64,000 bases of DNA from NCBI RefSeq assembly GCF_000163055.2, contig NC_022111.1, positions 434,001-498,000 of the forward strand. Reading direction: 5' to 3'. The position numbers were made by a program, and so were the translations under genes. Positions 25,801-34,729 of this stretch are shown piece after piece. The DNA comes from Prevotella sp. oral taxon 299 str. F0039 (GTDB lineage: Bacteria; Bacteroidota; Bacteroidia; Bacteroidales; Bacteroidaceae). The notes under the pieces are model-generated. The model did not search any database and had not been told where the DNA came from. It saw only the letters and a list, made by a program, of their open reading frames with translations. Positions within the stretch are counted from its first letter, which is position 1; each line of letters opens with the position of its first letter.

Positions 25801-26304
25801 ATGGATAGATATATAAAATACTTTACGGCTTTCGTTTTTTCTCTGCTTGTCGGTTTTTTTATTTCAACTATAAAGTTAAAACCAAAAACCGATGAAACGT
25901 TAAAAACTATGGTAAGGGTAAAAGTGCGCACCGATACCATAAGGATAAAAGACACTATAAGAATTAGCAAGCCTATACTTGTGAAGTCTATAGCCTTAAG
26001 AAAAGATACTATCTATCTATCTAAAGATGTATATATAGACAGCTCTAAAGTTGTTATTCCAATAGAGCAAAAGATATATAACGATAGCAGTTATACAGCG
26101 TTTGTCAGTGGCTACAACGCCCAATTAGATAGCATTCACATTCGCTCACCAACTACAATTATAAACCGAGAAATCGAAAGGACGATAACACAAACACGAT
26201 TAAAACGATTTAATATGGGGTTTGTCGGTGGTGTGGGGTATGGCTTTATGTCGAAAAGTGTAGAACCATTCGTCGGGGTAGGTATTATCTATACCTTAAA
26301 ATAG
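25801..26304 (+). CDS. Membrane-anchored small protein, DUF6808-like
   Basis: A 167-residue protein with one N-terminal membrane segment (about 7-24, AFVFSLLVGFF) and a long outside region of short strands with many Thr, Ile and Lys, ending in a beta-barrel-like GFVGGVGYGF...VGVGIIYTL. This layout is common at the end of Bacteroidota prophage lysis modules (DUF6808-type), where it may play a spanin-like role linking inner and outer membranes, though this is inference. Its 3' end overlaps that of the convergent integrase by 9 nt. Confidence 0.6.
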   Translation: MDRYIKYFTAFVFSLLVGFFISTIKLKPKTDETLKTMVRVKVRTDTIRIKDTIRISKPILVKSIALRKDTIYLSKDVYIDSSKVVIPIEQKIYNDSSYTAFVSGYNAQLDSIHIRSPTTIINREIERTITQTRLKRFNMGFVGGVGYGFMSKSVEPFVGVGIIYTLK

Positions 26305-27384
26305 TTGCGGTATTTTATTTACTGCGTCCTGTTTCTTCTTATCAATGATTTTTGCGTATATTTGCGTGGTCTTTATATCCTTATGCCCTAATAGCTTTGA
26401 AACGGTATACAAATCAACATCGAGCGTTAAGAGCATAGTGGCGAAGGTGTGGCGAGCGGTGTGGAATGATATTTTTTTATTTATTCCAGCCCTCACACGC
26501 CAACTATTTAACAACTTGCCAGCGTTCCCTGATTCCCTCGGAAGGTCATAAAATACCAATCCCCCGTTGTTTTTGCGCTCTTTTAGTATCTTTGTAGCCC
26601 CTTCGGATAGGTCGAGATACTCAAGCCCCGAGGTTTTTTTTTGCACAAATGTGATGCGCTTAAAGTCTTCAGAAACTTCTGCCCATCGAAGCTTTGAAAC
26701 GTCGCTAAATCGTAACCCCGTAAGACAACTAAAAAGGAAAGCTTTTGTCACACGTTCGCCCCTTTCGTAGGGAGTTGAGGCAAGCCGTTTTAATTCTTCT
26801 TGTGTTAGGTACGTCCTTTGTGATTCTTGGGCTTTTATTGCTCTTACCTTTTGGCAAGGGTTGTCCTTTATGATATCCATCTTCACCGCCTCAGCTAGTG
26901 CCCCCGATAGTCTATTCCCTAAAAGTCTTGCGGAGCTTGCCTTTAAGGGTGTCTTTTTTATAAAAGATTTGAATTCATGCTCTAAGAAATCAAAGAACCG
27001 CTCTACCCATTTAGGCGTTATTTTGGAAAGCTCTATGTCTTTATCTTTTAGGTAAACGCGCAAAATTTTACTTAGATATTTATCTATTACCGAATCTTTC
27101 CTTGCGAGTCTCGATTCGATTAAGGACATTAACGTTACCTTATTATTTTTTAGGGCTCTAAATTCTCCCGTTTGAATCTCGACTATTCGTTTTGCTTTAA
27201 TTGCGTCCGCTAGTAAAAGCGTTTGCTTGTTTTTTTCTTTTGCTATTTTACTTGTTTCAGGCTGTAAATAAAGTTTTAGAAACTCATAGCTCCTCGTACC
27301 ATTTACATAAATGTCGAGATATAGGCTCTTTTGCCCGTCTTTTAAGGGCTTTTCTCTAAGTCTTACTATTTCTTTTATTTTCAT
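26296..27384 (-). CDS. int: Tyrosine site-specific integrase
   Basis: A 362-residue tyrosine recombinase of the phage integrase family. The catalytic set is complete: R225 in LTGLRFSD, Lys near 249-250, H308 and R311 in HTARHTF, H334 in GHKD and nucleophile Y343 in TTQIYAKI. The N-terminal ~80 residues are the arm-binding type domain common in Bacteroidota integrases, and residues 82-190 form the core-binding domain. It catalyses integration and excision at attP/attB. It faces the rest of the prophage, which is typical of the right-end integrase. A TACCTTTG box on its strand lies at 27479-27486. Confidence 0.96.
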   Translation of the reverse strand: MKIKEIVRLREKPLKDGQKSLYLDIYVNGTRSYEFLKLYLQPETSKIAKEKNKQTLLLADAIKAKRIVEIQTGEFRALKNNKVTLMSLIESRLARKDSVIDKYLSKILRVYLKDKDIELSKITPKWVERFFDFLEHEFKSFIKKTPLKASSARLLGNRLSGALAEAVKMDIIKDNPCQKVRAIKAQESQRTYLTQEELKRLASTPYERGERVTKAFLFSCLTGLRFSDVSKLRWAEVSEDFKRITFVQKKTSGLEYLDLSEGATKILKERKNNGGLVFYDLPRESGNAGKLLNSWRVRAGINKKISFHTARHTFATMLLTLDVDLYTVSKLLGHKDIKTTQIYAKIIDKKKQDAVNKIPQLF

Positions 27385-27478
27385 ATTTTTGTTACTCGTG
27401 TGTTACTTTGTATTTTTGTTGTTTCTTCTGAAGTCCTGTTAAATAAAGGCTTTAAGGGGATTTGACTTATATGTTTTA

Positions 27479-27486
27479 CAAAGGTA
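27479..27486 (-). promoter_or_regulatory. Bacteroidota -7 promoter box before integrase
   Basis: TACCTTTG read on the minus strand lies about 95 nt upstream of the integrase ATG. No clear -33 TTTG is present at the usual spacing. It may drive int, but since the prophage border is uncertain the box could be host DNA. Confidence 0.5.
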
Positions 27487-27544
27487 AAGCTTTTAGGAAG
27501 TAAAAACTTATGTTTTACACATCAATCTCTAAGCTTCTTTCGCT

Positions 27545-27748
27545 TTATAACGAGTATGAATGCTCATCTTTTAATGTTTTAGAAATGTCGTTTGTTTTTT
27601 GTATTCTTGTTTTTAGGTAATTTGAATACGCATAAAACTGAATTAGATATAAAATACAAATCAATATTAAAAAAAAAAGTGTAAGTCCATATTTCCTTTT
27701 ATTTTGTATAACGTTAGAAAATAAATAGGAGAAATGGAACTTACACAT
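27545..27748 (-). CDS. Possible small membrane protein
   Basis: A 67-residue frame with one clear hydrophobic segment (YGLTLFFLILICILYLIQFYAY, shown here as residues about 20-41) and polar ends. It lies downstream of mltG on the same strand, separated by 90 nt. No family recognised and no ribosome binding site seen. It may be a host gene or an AT-rich chance frame. Confidence 0.25.
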   Translation of the reverse strand: MCKFHFSYLFSNVIQNKRKYGLTLFFLILICILYLIQFYAYSNYLKTRIQKTNDISKTLKDEHSYSL

Positions 27749-27838
27749 TCACAGATTTTGAAAATTACTTCAAATCATATACACCATAATGATGAGGTGT
27801 TATTTGTGGGTTAAATGATGATTTCTTTGTAATTCTCG

Positions 27839-28885
27839 TTATTTTATACCTCTTTTATTAAGTGCATTGGTATATTTTGCAGCATTTTGAAGATGCTCTT
27901 CATATGTTTCTGCAAAGTTATGGGTACCACTAAAGTCTTCTTTAGCGCACATATAAATAAAGTTATGATGCACAAGATTAAGTACAGCGTCGATACCTTC
28001 AATTGAAGGTATGCGTATTGGACCTGGCGGAAGTCCTGTATTTTTATAGGTATTATAAGAACTATTGATGGTTAGAAGATTGTTATAAATTCGTTTTAGA
28101 TCGAATTTTTTCCATGCAAACTTAATGGTTGGATCGGCTTGTAGGGGCATTCCGTTAGGGTATTGAGCAGTACGCATAGTTAAACGCTTATAGTACATAC
28201 CTGCAACCATAGGCTTTTCTTTTGTGTTTGCGGTTTCTTCTTCAACAATACTTGCAAGAATTATCACTTCATTAGGCGTAAGGTTTAGTTTCTTAGCCTT
28301 CTGTTTTCTGCTTTCATTCCAGAAAGTTTTACTTTCAGAGTCCATTCTTTCTAAGAACTTTTCAGCCGAAATATTCCAGTAAACATCGTATGTATTAGGG
28401 ATAAAAATACAAGCGATGGTTGTTGTGTCGTATCCAAATTTGCGGCATAATGATTCATTCTTTAGTGCATTGAGAATCTCTGTACTATCTAGCATTAAAT
28501 GTTTAGAGAGTTCAGCAGAAAGCTTTTCTACTGTTCTAACAGATGGAATAACTAGAGAAATAGGTGTTTGTTGACCATTTTTGATGTCTCTAAAGACCTT
28601 AAAAATCATGCCACTGGGTTTGATTTGGTAGCGTCCTGTTCGAATATTCTTATCGTACGATGAGTGTCTGATAAGGGTTTTAAGACCAGCCATACCATGT
28701 TCTGTAGCTATTGGCTTAAGCTTTTGATAAACAGAGTCAATATTATCATCTTTGTCAATATACACATATTCTACTTCATCTTTTGCACTAAAAGCAGAGA
28801 AAAAGTAATAATATGTAAGTCCAATAAGAACTAATGCGCATACAATAGCAGCCCATCTAAATTTTTTACTCTTTTTGTTTTCCAT
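27839..28885 (-). CDS. mltG: Endolytic murein transglycosylase MltG
   Basis: A 348-residue inner-membrane lytic transglycosylase that cleaves nascent peptidoglycan strands and so sets glycan length. It has a cytoplasmic start, one membrane segment (about 12-31), a LysM-like region (about 40-100) and the YceG catalytic domain with the signature ASIVEEET (211-218) that supplies the catalytic Glu, followed by QADPTIKFA in the second half. Length fits the family. It is divergent from gph, with a TATCTTTG box just upstream at 28909-28916. Confidence 0.93.
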   Translation of the reverse strand: MENKKSKKFRWAAIVCALVLIGLTYYYFFSAFSAKDEVEYVYIDKDDNIDSVYQKLKPIATEHGMAGLKTLIRHSSYDKNIRTGRYQIKPSGMIFKVFRDIKNGQQTPISLVIPSVRTVEKLSAELSKHLMLDSTEILNALKNESLCRKFGYDTTTIACIFIPNTYDVYWNISAEKFLERMDSESKTFWNESRKQKAKKLNLTPNEVIILASIVEEETANTKEKPMVAGMYYKRLTMRTAQYPNGMPLQADPTIKFAWKKFDLKRIYNNLLTINSSYNTYKNTGLPPGPIRIPSIEGIDAVLNLVHHNFIYMCAKEDFSGTHNFAETYEEHLQNAAKYTNALNKRGIK

Positions 28886-28908
28886 TTTTTGTGTGAAATA
28901 AATTGCGG

Positions 28909-28916
28909 CAAAGATA
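28909..28916 (-). promoter_or_regulatory. -7 box of mltG promoter
   Basis: TATCTTTG on the minus strand, 24-31 nt upstream of the mltG ATG, matches the Bacteroidota TAnnTTTG element. No good -33 TTTG at the standard distance. Confidence 0.6.
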
Positions 28917-28958
28917 ACAAAAAGATTAGAAATAAAGGTTTGATTTTATGTTTTTTAC

Positions 28959-28966
28959 TACCTTTG
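28959..28966 (+). promoter_or_regulatory. -7 box of gph promoter
   Basis: TACCTTTG on the plus strand about 38 nt upstream of the gph start at 29004. A TTTG occurs at 28939-28942, slightly closer than the preferred 19-21 nt spacing. Confidence 0.65.
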
Positions 28967-29003
28967 CATTGTTTTCAGAAGAATACAATTTAATAATGAA
29001 TAT

Positions 29004-29645
29004 ATGAAATACAATACTTATATTTTTGATCTTGATGGCACACTTTTAAGTACATTAGAGGATTTAAAGAATAGTTGTAACTTTGCTTTGGTATCGTTTG
29101 GACTTCCTGAAAGAACACTAGAAGAAGTGCGACAATTCGTTGGAAATGGTATTGAATTGTTGATGAAACGTGCAGTTCCTAATAATACTGATAATGAATT
29201 GTTTACAAAGGTGTTTGAAACTTTTAAGGAACACTATCTTATTCACAATTTAGATACGACAAGACCTTATGATGGTGTACTTGAAATGCTTGATGAATTA
29301 AATCGTGCAGGCAAGAATATTGCGGTGGTAAGTAATAAATTTTACGAAGCAACAGTTGAGCTTTGTCGTCATTTCTTTGGTGCTAGAGTGAGGGTTGCAA
29401 TAGGTGAACGTGCCGATATAAGAAAGAAACCTGCTCCTGATACAGTTGATGAAGCATTTAAGTTGCTTGGTGTTTCACGAGAGAATGCAGTGTATATAGG
29501 TGATAGCGATGTAGATTTAGAAACAGCAAGAAATTCTAATTTACCATGTATTTCGGTTCTATGGGGATTTAGAGATAAAGATTTCTTGATTGAACATGGG
29601 GGAGATACATTCGTAACAGAACCATCTCAAATTCTTGCTATTTGA
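29004..29645 (+). CDS. gph: HAD-family phosphoglycolate phosphatase-like hydrolase
   Basis: A 213-residue HAD superfamily phosphatase. Motif I FDLDGTL (8-14) carries the nucleophile Asp, the cap region follows, motif II lies in VVSNK (about 107-111), the Lys is in RKKPAPD, and motif IV is GDSDVDLE (about 167-174). Closest in layout to phosphoglycolate phosphatase (Gph/PGP), which clears 2-phosphoglycolate, but HAD substrates are hard to predict. It is 15 nt upstream of the DUF421 gene and likely cotranscribed. Confidence 0.88.
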   Translation: MKYNTYIFDLDGTLLSTLEDLKNSCNFALVSFGLPERTLEEVRQFVGNGIELLMKRAVPNNTDNELFTKVFETFKEHYLIHNLDTTRPYDGVLEMLDELNRAGKNIAVVSNKFYEATVELCRHFFGARVRVAIGERADIRKKPAPDTVDEAFKLLGVSRENAVYIGDSDVDLETARNSNLPCISVLWGFRDKDFLIEHGGDTFVTEPSQILAI

Positions 29646-29660
29646 TAAATTGTCAATGAT

Positions 29661-30305
29661 ATGAATTATTTAGACATTACATTTAAGTTGGTTTTAGGCT
29701 TACTTGCGCTAATAACAGTTATCAACTTAACAGGAAAAGGTAATCTAGCTCCAACCACAGCGATGGAACAAATACAGAATTATGTACTAGGTGGAATTAT
29801 CGGTGGTGTCATATATAGTAAGGATTTGCATGTTTATCAGTTTGGAATTGTATTAACAATATGGTTCTTATTGGTGTTTGGATTAAAGCGTTTAAAATCG
29901 AAAAACCATTTTCTACAACGCATATTAGATGGAACTCCACGAGTATTAATTGTGAATGGAAATGTGGATGTTGCTGCATGTAATGCCGCAAAGATAACTG
30001 CTCAAGAGCTAACTTTTAAGTTAAGAATGCAGAATGTTTTTAATATTACACATGTAAAGCGAGCCGTTTTAGAGCAAAATGGTCAGTTGTTAGTGGTGCT
30101 CTCAGGTGAAGAGAATCCACGATTTCCACTGATTACCGATGGAACTATTCAGAAAAATATTCTCGCAGCGATTGATAAAGATGAAGAATGGTTAATAGAA
30201 AGAATGGCAGAGCAAGGTTATTCAAGTTCTTCGGAGATATTTCTCGCAGATTACTTAAGTGGAAATGTCGTGATAACTCCTTATCGTTCAGTAGAGAAAG
30301 GATAA
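29661..30305 (+). CDS. DUF421 membrane protein (YetF/YcaP type)
   Basis: A 214-residue protein with about three N-terminal membrane helices (about 5-22, 40-53, 62-78) and a cytosolic C-terminal domain. TAMEQIQNYVLGGIIGG (about 33-49) and RVLIVNGNVD (about 94-103) are typical of the DUF421 family. Its function is not established. Shares an operon with gph; a terminator lies 48 nt downstream. Confidence 0.85.
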   Translation: MNYLDITFKLVLGLLALITVINLTGKGNLAPTTAMEQIQNYVLGGIIGGVIYSKDLHVYQFGIVLTIWFLLVFGLKRLKSKNHFLQRILDGTPRVLIVNGNVDVAACNAAKITAQELTFKLRMQNVFNITHVKRAVLEQNGQLLVVLSGEENPRFPLITDGTIQKNILAAIDKDEEWLIERMAEQGYSSSSEIFLADYLSGNVVITPYRSVEKG

Positions 30306-30353
30306 GCTTCTTTGATAAATCGTGATAGCAAACATTGTCTTGTAGATAAAGGG

Positions 30354-30391
30354 AATAGAGTGGTTTAAATAAAAAACCATTCTATTTTTTG
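30354..30391 (+). terminator. Terminator of gph-DUF421 operon
   Basis: Arms 30354-30366 and 30374-30386 form a 13-bp stem with one G-U pair and a 7-nt loop, followed by a T run into 30391. Confidence 0.85.
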
Positions 30392-30464
30392 TTTTATCTC
30401 AACTAAAATGTAATATTATATATAATGAGTTTGTTATTTGTTCGATATAGTAAAAGGTTTTTAT

Positions 30465-30472
30465 TATCTTTG
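30465..30472 (+). promoter_or_regulatory. -7 box of ftsE-lysC promoter
   Basis: TATCTTTG matching TAnnTTTG, about 133 nt upstream of the ftsE start. A TTTG at 30437-30440 is 24 nt upstream, a little too far to be ideal. Confidence 0.6.
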
Positions 30473-30605
30473 CATATCTCGTAGAATCTTTTAAAAGAAG
30501 TTGCAAATACGCAAGAGAAATGCTAGTAATGACTTATTATAGAAGTCTAGAAAAAGAATAAAAGAAATAGAATATCTCAAAAATTAAACGCTATTAAAAT
30601 AAAAT

Positions 30606-31325
30606 ATGCTTATAAATTATAAAGGAATAAATATATATCAAGACGACAAATTGGTTCTTGGTAATGTCGATTTTCATATTGATCAAAGCGAATTTGTGTA
30701 TTTAGTGGGTAAGGTAGGCTCTGGAAAAAGCTCATTATTAAAAACGATTTATTGTGAGCTAGATCTTGATTCTGATAACGAAGATGGAGTTGCTGATGTT
30801 TTAGGACGTGACTTAAAGAAGATAAAAAGAAAAGAAATAGCAGGTTTAAGAAGAGATTTTGGTATTATTTTTCAAGACTTTCAATTGCTACACGACTTGA
30901 CAGTTTATCGTAATTTGCACTTTGTCCTAAAAGCAACGGGCTGGAAAGATAATAAAGAAATAGACGAACGTATTGATGAAGTGTTGACTGATGTGGGATT
31001 GTTGGATAAGAAAAACAAGATGCCTCATGAACTTTCTGGAGGTGAACAGCAGCGTATTGCAATAGCTAGAGCATTGCTTAATAAACCCAAAGTGATTATT
31101 GCAGATGAGCCAACAGGTAATCTTGACACAGAAACAGCTTTGGATATTGTTGCTCTTTTGAAAGAGATTACTAAGAAAGGAACTGCAGTTATCATGTCAA
31201 CACATAATATGTTGATTCTTCAAAAATATCCAGGAATAGTGTATAAATGCGAAGACGGACTACTAGCAGATGTGACTTCAGAATACACAAAAGAAGGAAC
31301 TAAGGAAGAAAAATTCGATTTATAG
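30606..31325 (+). CDS. ftsE: Cell division ABC ATPase FtsE
   Basis: A 239-residue ABC-type ATPase. Walker A GKVGSGKS (35-42), Q-loop (FQD, about 89-91), signature LSGGEQQR (143-150) and Walker B VIIADEPT (163-170) are all intact. The overall sequence fits FtsE, which couples ATP use through FtsX to control peptidoglycan hydrolases at the division site. FtsX is not adjacent; instead lysC follows 23 nt later. In Bacteroidota ftsX is often located elsewhere, so this is not necessarily odd. A LolD-type ATPase is the main alternative. Confidence 0.83.
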   Translation: MLINYKGINIYQDDKLVLGNVDFHIDQSEFVYLVGKVGSGKSSLLKTIYCELDLDSDNEDGVADVLGRDLKKIKRKEIAGLRRDFGIIFQDFQLLHDLTVYRNLHFVLKATGWKDNKEIDERIDEVLTDVGLLDKKNKMPHELSGGEQQRIAIARALLNKPKVIIADEPTGNLDTETALDIVALLKEITKKGTAVIMSTHNMLILQKYPGIVYKCEDGLLADVTSEYTKEGTKEEKFDL

Positions 31326-31348
31326 GTAGATATTAAAACGTATTTAGA

Positions 31349-32668
31349 ATGAAGGTAATGAAGTTTGGTGGTACCTCTGTTGGTTCGCCAGAACGTATAA
31401 AAGAAGTTTGTGGTATAATAACAGCAAGTGGCGAGCCCACATTTGTTGTGCTTTCTGCAATGTCGGGCACAACTAATTCGTTGGTTGAGATTGCCGATTA
31501 TCTTTATAAAAAGAACCCAGAAGGGGCAAATGAGGTGATTAATCATCTTGAAAAAAAATATGATAAGGTTGTAGATGAATTATACTCTACGGATAAAACC
31601 AAGAAAGATATAAAAGAATTCTTAAGTAAAGAGTTTGTTTTTTTGCGTTCTTTTACGAAAGAATTATTTACAAGTTTTGAAGAAAAGACCATTGTTGCGC
31701 AAGGAGAAATTATGAGTACAACAATGGTTGAAGCCTATTTGCAAGAGCAAGGCATTAAGTCTGTATTGTTATCTGCTTTGGACTTTATGAGAACTGATAA
31801 AAACTCAGAACCTAATCTGCATGATATTACCCTTTTATTGTCTAATATTACGAAAGAAAAAACAGGTTATCAAATATACCTAACGCAAGGATTCATTTGT
31901 AGAAATGCTTATGGAGAGATTGATAATCTTCAGCGTGGAGGCTCTGATTATACTGCATCTTTAATTGGAGCGGCTATAAATTCTGAGGAAGTACAAATAT
32001 GGACGGATATTGATGGCTTGCATAATAATGATCCAAGAGTGGTTGAAAAGACCGAAGCTGTTCGTCAGTTACATTTTGAAGAAGCTGCAGAATTAGCTTA
32101 CTTTGGTGCGAAAATATTGCATCCAACATGCATTCAGCCTGCTAAATATGCCAATATTCCAGTTCGTTTGAAATATACCATGGACCCAGATGCAGAAGGA
32201 ACAATTATCAACGGCATAAAGACGCAGGGTAAAATAAAGGCAATTGCAGCCAAAGATAACATTACAGCAATTAAGATTAAGTCGAGTAGAATGCTTTTTG
32301 CAGCAGGCTTTTTGCGTAAAGTATTTGAGATATTTGAAAGCTATCACACTCCAGTTGACATGATTGCAACAAGCGAAGTGAGCGTATCTATGAGCATCGA
32401 AGATAAATCTCATTTAGCAGATATATTATCAGAGCTAAAGAAATATGGTACAGTTACTACCGAAAGCGAGATGAGTATTGTTTGTGTTGTTGGCGACTTA
32501 GATTGGAATAACACAGGATTTGTTGCAAAGGTGACTGAAGCTTTGAAAGATATTCCTGTGAGAATGATATCTTATGGAGGTTCAAACTATAACGTTTCGT
32601 TCCTCATTAAGCAAAGTGATAAGAAAGAAGCATTGCAAAGTTTGAGTACAGCTCTATTTTATTCATAA
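31349..32668 (+). CDS. lysC: Aspartate kinase
   Basis: A 439-residue monofunctional aspartokinase, which phosphorylates aspartate in the first step to Lys, Thr, Met and diaminopimelate. The N-terminal KFGGTSVGS (4-12) binds ATP, and the RGGSDYTA segment (about 197-204) is the catalytic region. The C-terminal ~130 residues form paired ACT domains, so feedback control by lysine or another end product is expected. It lacks a fused homoserine dehydrogenase. It probably shares the ftsE promoter. Confidence 0.95.
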   Translation: MKVMKFGGTSVGSPERIKEVCGIITASGEPTFVVLSAMSGTTNSLVEIADYLYKKNPEGANEVINHLEKKYDKVVDELYSTDKTKKDIKEFLSKEFVFLRSFTKELFTSFEEKTIVAQGEIMSTTMVEAYLQEQGIKSVLLSALDFMRTDKNSEPNLHDITLLLSNITKEKTGYQIYLTQGFICRNAYGEIDNLQRGGSDYTASLIGAAINSEEVQIWTDIDGLHNNDPRVVEKTEAVRQLHFEEAAELAYFGAKILHPTCIQPAKYANIPVRLKYTMDPDAEGTIINGIKTQGKIKAIAAKDNITAIKIKSSRMLFAAGFLRKVFEIFESYHTPVDMIATSEVSVSMSIEDKSHLADILSELKKYGTVTTESEMSIVCVVGDLDWNNTGFVAKVTEALKDIPVRMISYGGSNYNVSFLIKQSDKKEALQSLSTALFYS

Positions 32669-32713
32669 TATAAAAATGTATAATTAGTTTCGTCTTCTCT
32701 TTATTGATATTAG

Positions 32714-33892
32714 ATGATGGATGTAACACAGTTAGTAGATATCGATATTTTTACACTCATTTTGTGTGGCGTTGTTTTAGTAATAACGTTGATGTCGATT
32801 TTTCTTAATCCTCTATTTAGGTTTAGAACAAAAGCTTTCTCCTCTGAAGAAACACAAGAATCAGAGAGTGAAGAGATAGACAATCCTATTTCTATTGTAT
32901 TGCCTATTAATGAGAATAATGAAGAGTTGAGAGTTCTAATTCCTGTAATACTATCGCAAGAATATACTTCAGAATTTCAATTGATTATCGTAATTAATAA
33001 AGGTGATCATGAAACAAAGGATATTCTTGAACAATATGAAAAAGATAAGCGTCTTTATGTCACTTTTGTTCCTACAACATCACGTTATATGAGTAGACAA
33101 AAGATGTCTATAACGCTTGGGGTTAAGGCTGCAAAATATCAGCACATTTTGCTTATTGGTGCCAATACTATAATCGAAAAGAATAGTTGGCTTCAAGCAA
33201 TAGGACATAGTTTTAAGAAAGAAAGCAATCTTTTTGTAGTACCAGGAACCTACGAAGACTCTACAAAATCATTCTATCAATTTACCCATCTTCATACTCT
33301 TACTTATCTGTTGAATGGTTATTTAAAGGGGCGTTTCGATAGAATCAATAGCAATATTGTTGGATTTAAGAAAGATGAGTTTATCGAACAAGATGGTTTT
33401 AGAGGAGGATTGGAGCATGCAAGAGGTGAATATGAGTTTATAGTGAATAAGTATAGCCAGCAAGGCAATTGTATTTTTCAGCTTAATTGCAATGAGTGGA
33501 CTTGTGAGAAAGCACCTTCTGAGGCTGAATGGAAGGATAAAGAGCTGACTTATATGCATACAAAAAGGTACTTAAAGCAATCTCGTAAGTATAAATTTAT
33601 TTACTTCTTAGACACCTTCTTTTACCATCTAAACTATGTTCTTCAGCTTTTGTTAGGTGTTTGGAGTATTTATACTCAAGATTGGTTCTTACTCATTTGC
33701 GTTGCATTCTGTTATTTTTTGACCTTTATCGTGAGAGGAATTATTGCAAAGCGAGCAATGAATTTCTTTAGAGTGGATATTCCTTTTATGCTGTTAAGTT
33801 GGTTAGAATTGCGCAATCAATATCACAAATTGTGGTATACAATCAAGTATAAACGTTCAGATAAGACCGAATTTACGAGTCATAAGATATGA
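32714..33892 (+). CDS. Membrane-associated family 2 glycosyltransferase-like protein
   Basis: A 392-residue protein with an N-terminal membrane helix (about 10-31), a GT2-like soluble domain from about 57 (ISIVLPINENNEE) and two or three hydrophobic segments at the C-terminal end (about 300-345). The GT2 pattern is present, but the region where a DxD motif is expected reads GANTIIEKNSW (about 149-159), so the metal-binding acidic pair is not obvious; activity is uncertain. It overlaps the next gene by 4 nt (ATGA), so the two are coupled. The acceptor is unknown. Confidence 0.75.
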   Translation: MMDVTQLVDIDIFTLILCGVVLVITLMSIFLNPLFRFRTKAFSSEETQESESEEIDNPISIVLPINENNEELRVLIPVILSQEYTSEFQLIIVINKGDHETKDILEQYEKDKRLYVTFVPTTSRYMSRQKMSITLGVKAAKYQHILLIGANTIIEKNSWLQAIGHSFKKESNLFVVPGTYEDSTKSFYQFTHLHTLTYLLNGYLKGRFDRINSNIVGFKKDEFIEQDGFRGGLEHARGEYEFIVNKYSQQGNCIFQLNCNEWTCEKAPSEAEWKDKELTYMHTKRYLKQSRKYKFIYFLDTFFYHLNYVLQLLLGVWSIYTQDWFLLICVAFCYFLTFIVRGIIAKRAMNFFRVDIPFMLLSWLELRNQYHKLWYTIKYKRSDKTEFTSHKI

Positions 33893-34722
33893 GAATTCAT
33901 CTTTATACATCTGCACTTTTAGAGAAAGATGATTATAAAAGTAAACTTATAAAGATTCTTCAGCACTATCTTTCTTTATCTCCTGATGTTGTTTTAACAG
34001 CAGAGAATCCTGATATTGTACATTTTTTTGATGCTAAAGATAAGCATAATATAGCTTATGCCACTAAGCTTTATAATATGGAAATACCCATATTAGTGTC
34101 TCCCTTAAATTCTTTTTTTTCATGGAATAGCCATCATCAAAGAGCAAAGGAAGAGACATTGAAGCCTAAAAAGTATCCTATTGTAAACTTTGTTACTGCT
34201 TTTCATGCCTCAGGACAATTAGAATACAATCAATTAAAAACTCTTAAAACTAACAAGAATATTCGATTGATTGAAAATTCTGTTATTACAAATAGTATCA
34301 CAGATGAGCTTATGGCTCATCAATTTGTAGACTATTATAAAGAGATATTACTTCTTCACGACAAAATTGTAAAAGAAAAAATCAACCAAAAGGTAAGTAA
34401 ATTTATAGCATCTGATGTAGATGTAAATGGAAATATGAAGAACTTATGTTCTATGTTTTTGTATATAGAATATCTTTATCACCGACACAATATTCCTTTT
34501 AATATCCTTCAAGAACTTTCTACTGCAATGTTTGAGGCTGAATATAATGAAGATAAGTTTGCCGAATATTTAGAAACTCTAAAAATAACGAACTTTGTTG
34601 AAGCGTTAGAGTCTGTTCTTTTTTCACGTTCTTTATTGACCGAAGGTTTTATGCCCATAGCTTTTAAGGAAGGAAAGTTAGCAGATAAAATAGAAAATTT
34701 AATAACAAACTACAGTAAATAG
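33889..34722 (+). CDS. Unknown protein coupled to the GT2 gene
   Basis: A 277-residue soluble protein starting within the stop codon of the upstream glycosyltransferase gene. The first ~110 residues (IHLYTSALL, PDIVHFFDAKD, IPILVSPLNSF) look like the N-terminal half of a GT-B glycosyltransferase, but the expected C-terminal nucleotide-sugar domain is missing and is replaced by a helical region of about 130 residues. It may be a non-catalytic partner or a divergent transferase. I do not recognise a specific family. Confidence 0.55.
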   Translation: MRIHLYTSALLEKDDYKSKLIKILQHYLSLSPDVVLTAENPDIVHFFDAKDKHNIAYATKLYNMEIPILVSPLNSFFSWNSHHQRAKEETLKPKKYPIVNFVTAFHASGQLEYNQLKTLKTNKNIRLIENSVITNSITDELMAHQFVDYYKEILLLHDKIVKEKINQKVSKFIASDVDVNGNMKNLCSMFLYIEYLYHRHNIPFNILQELSTAMFEAEYNEDKFAEYLETLKITNFVEALESVLFSRSLLTEGFMPIAFKEGKLADKIENLITNYSK

Positions 34723-34729
34723 AAATGTT

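Larger units (their letters stand above)
1..27384. mobile_element. Prophage, HK97-type siphovirus, left end outside window
   Basis: A continuous run of phage genes reads rightward from replication through packaging, head, tail and lysis-type genes, and is closed by a tyrosine integrase on the opposite strand. The order polymerase, VapE, VRR-NUC, SNF2 helicase, HNH, TerS, TerL, portal, protease, capsid, connectors, tail tube, chaperone, tape measure, tail tip is the classic lambdoid/HK97 order. Genes are tightly packed with overlaps and several GTG or TTG starts, unlike the looser host genes to the right. The right border is placed just after the integrase by inference; I could not identify the att core because the left end is not in the window. 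No early repressor, lysogeny control gene or reverse transcriptase is visible here. Confidence 0.95.
27385..27838. other. Prophage-host junction region
   Basis: About 450 nt between int and mltG. It contains the putative int promoter, a near-direct repeat around TTATGTTTTACA (27473-27480 and 27509-27520, loosely), and one weak ORF (27545-27748, minus). The attachment core should lie here, but with the left end of the prophage out of view I cannot define it, and I see no tRNA gene. Confidence 0.5.
30306..30605. other. Intergenic region with terminator and promoter
   Basis: Three hundred bases between the DUF421 gene and ftsE. It holds a terminator (30354-30391) and a TATCTTTG promoter box (30465-30472). 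A 5' leader of about 125 nt would precede ftsE. Nothing else is evident. Confidence 0.7.
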
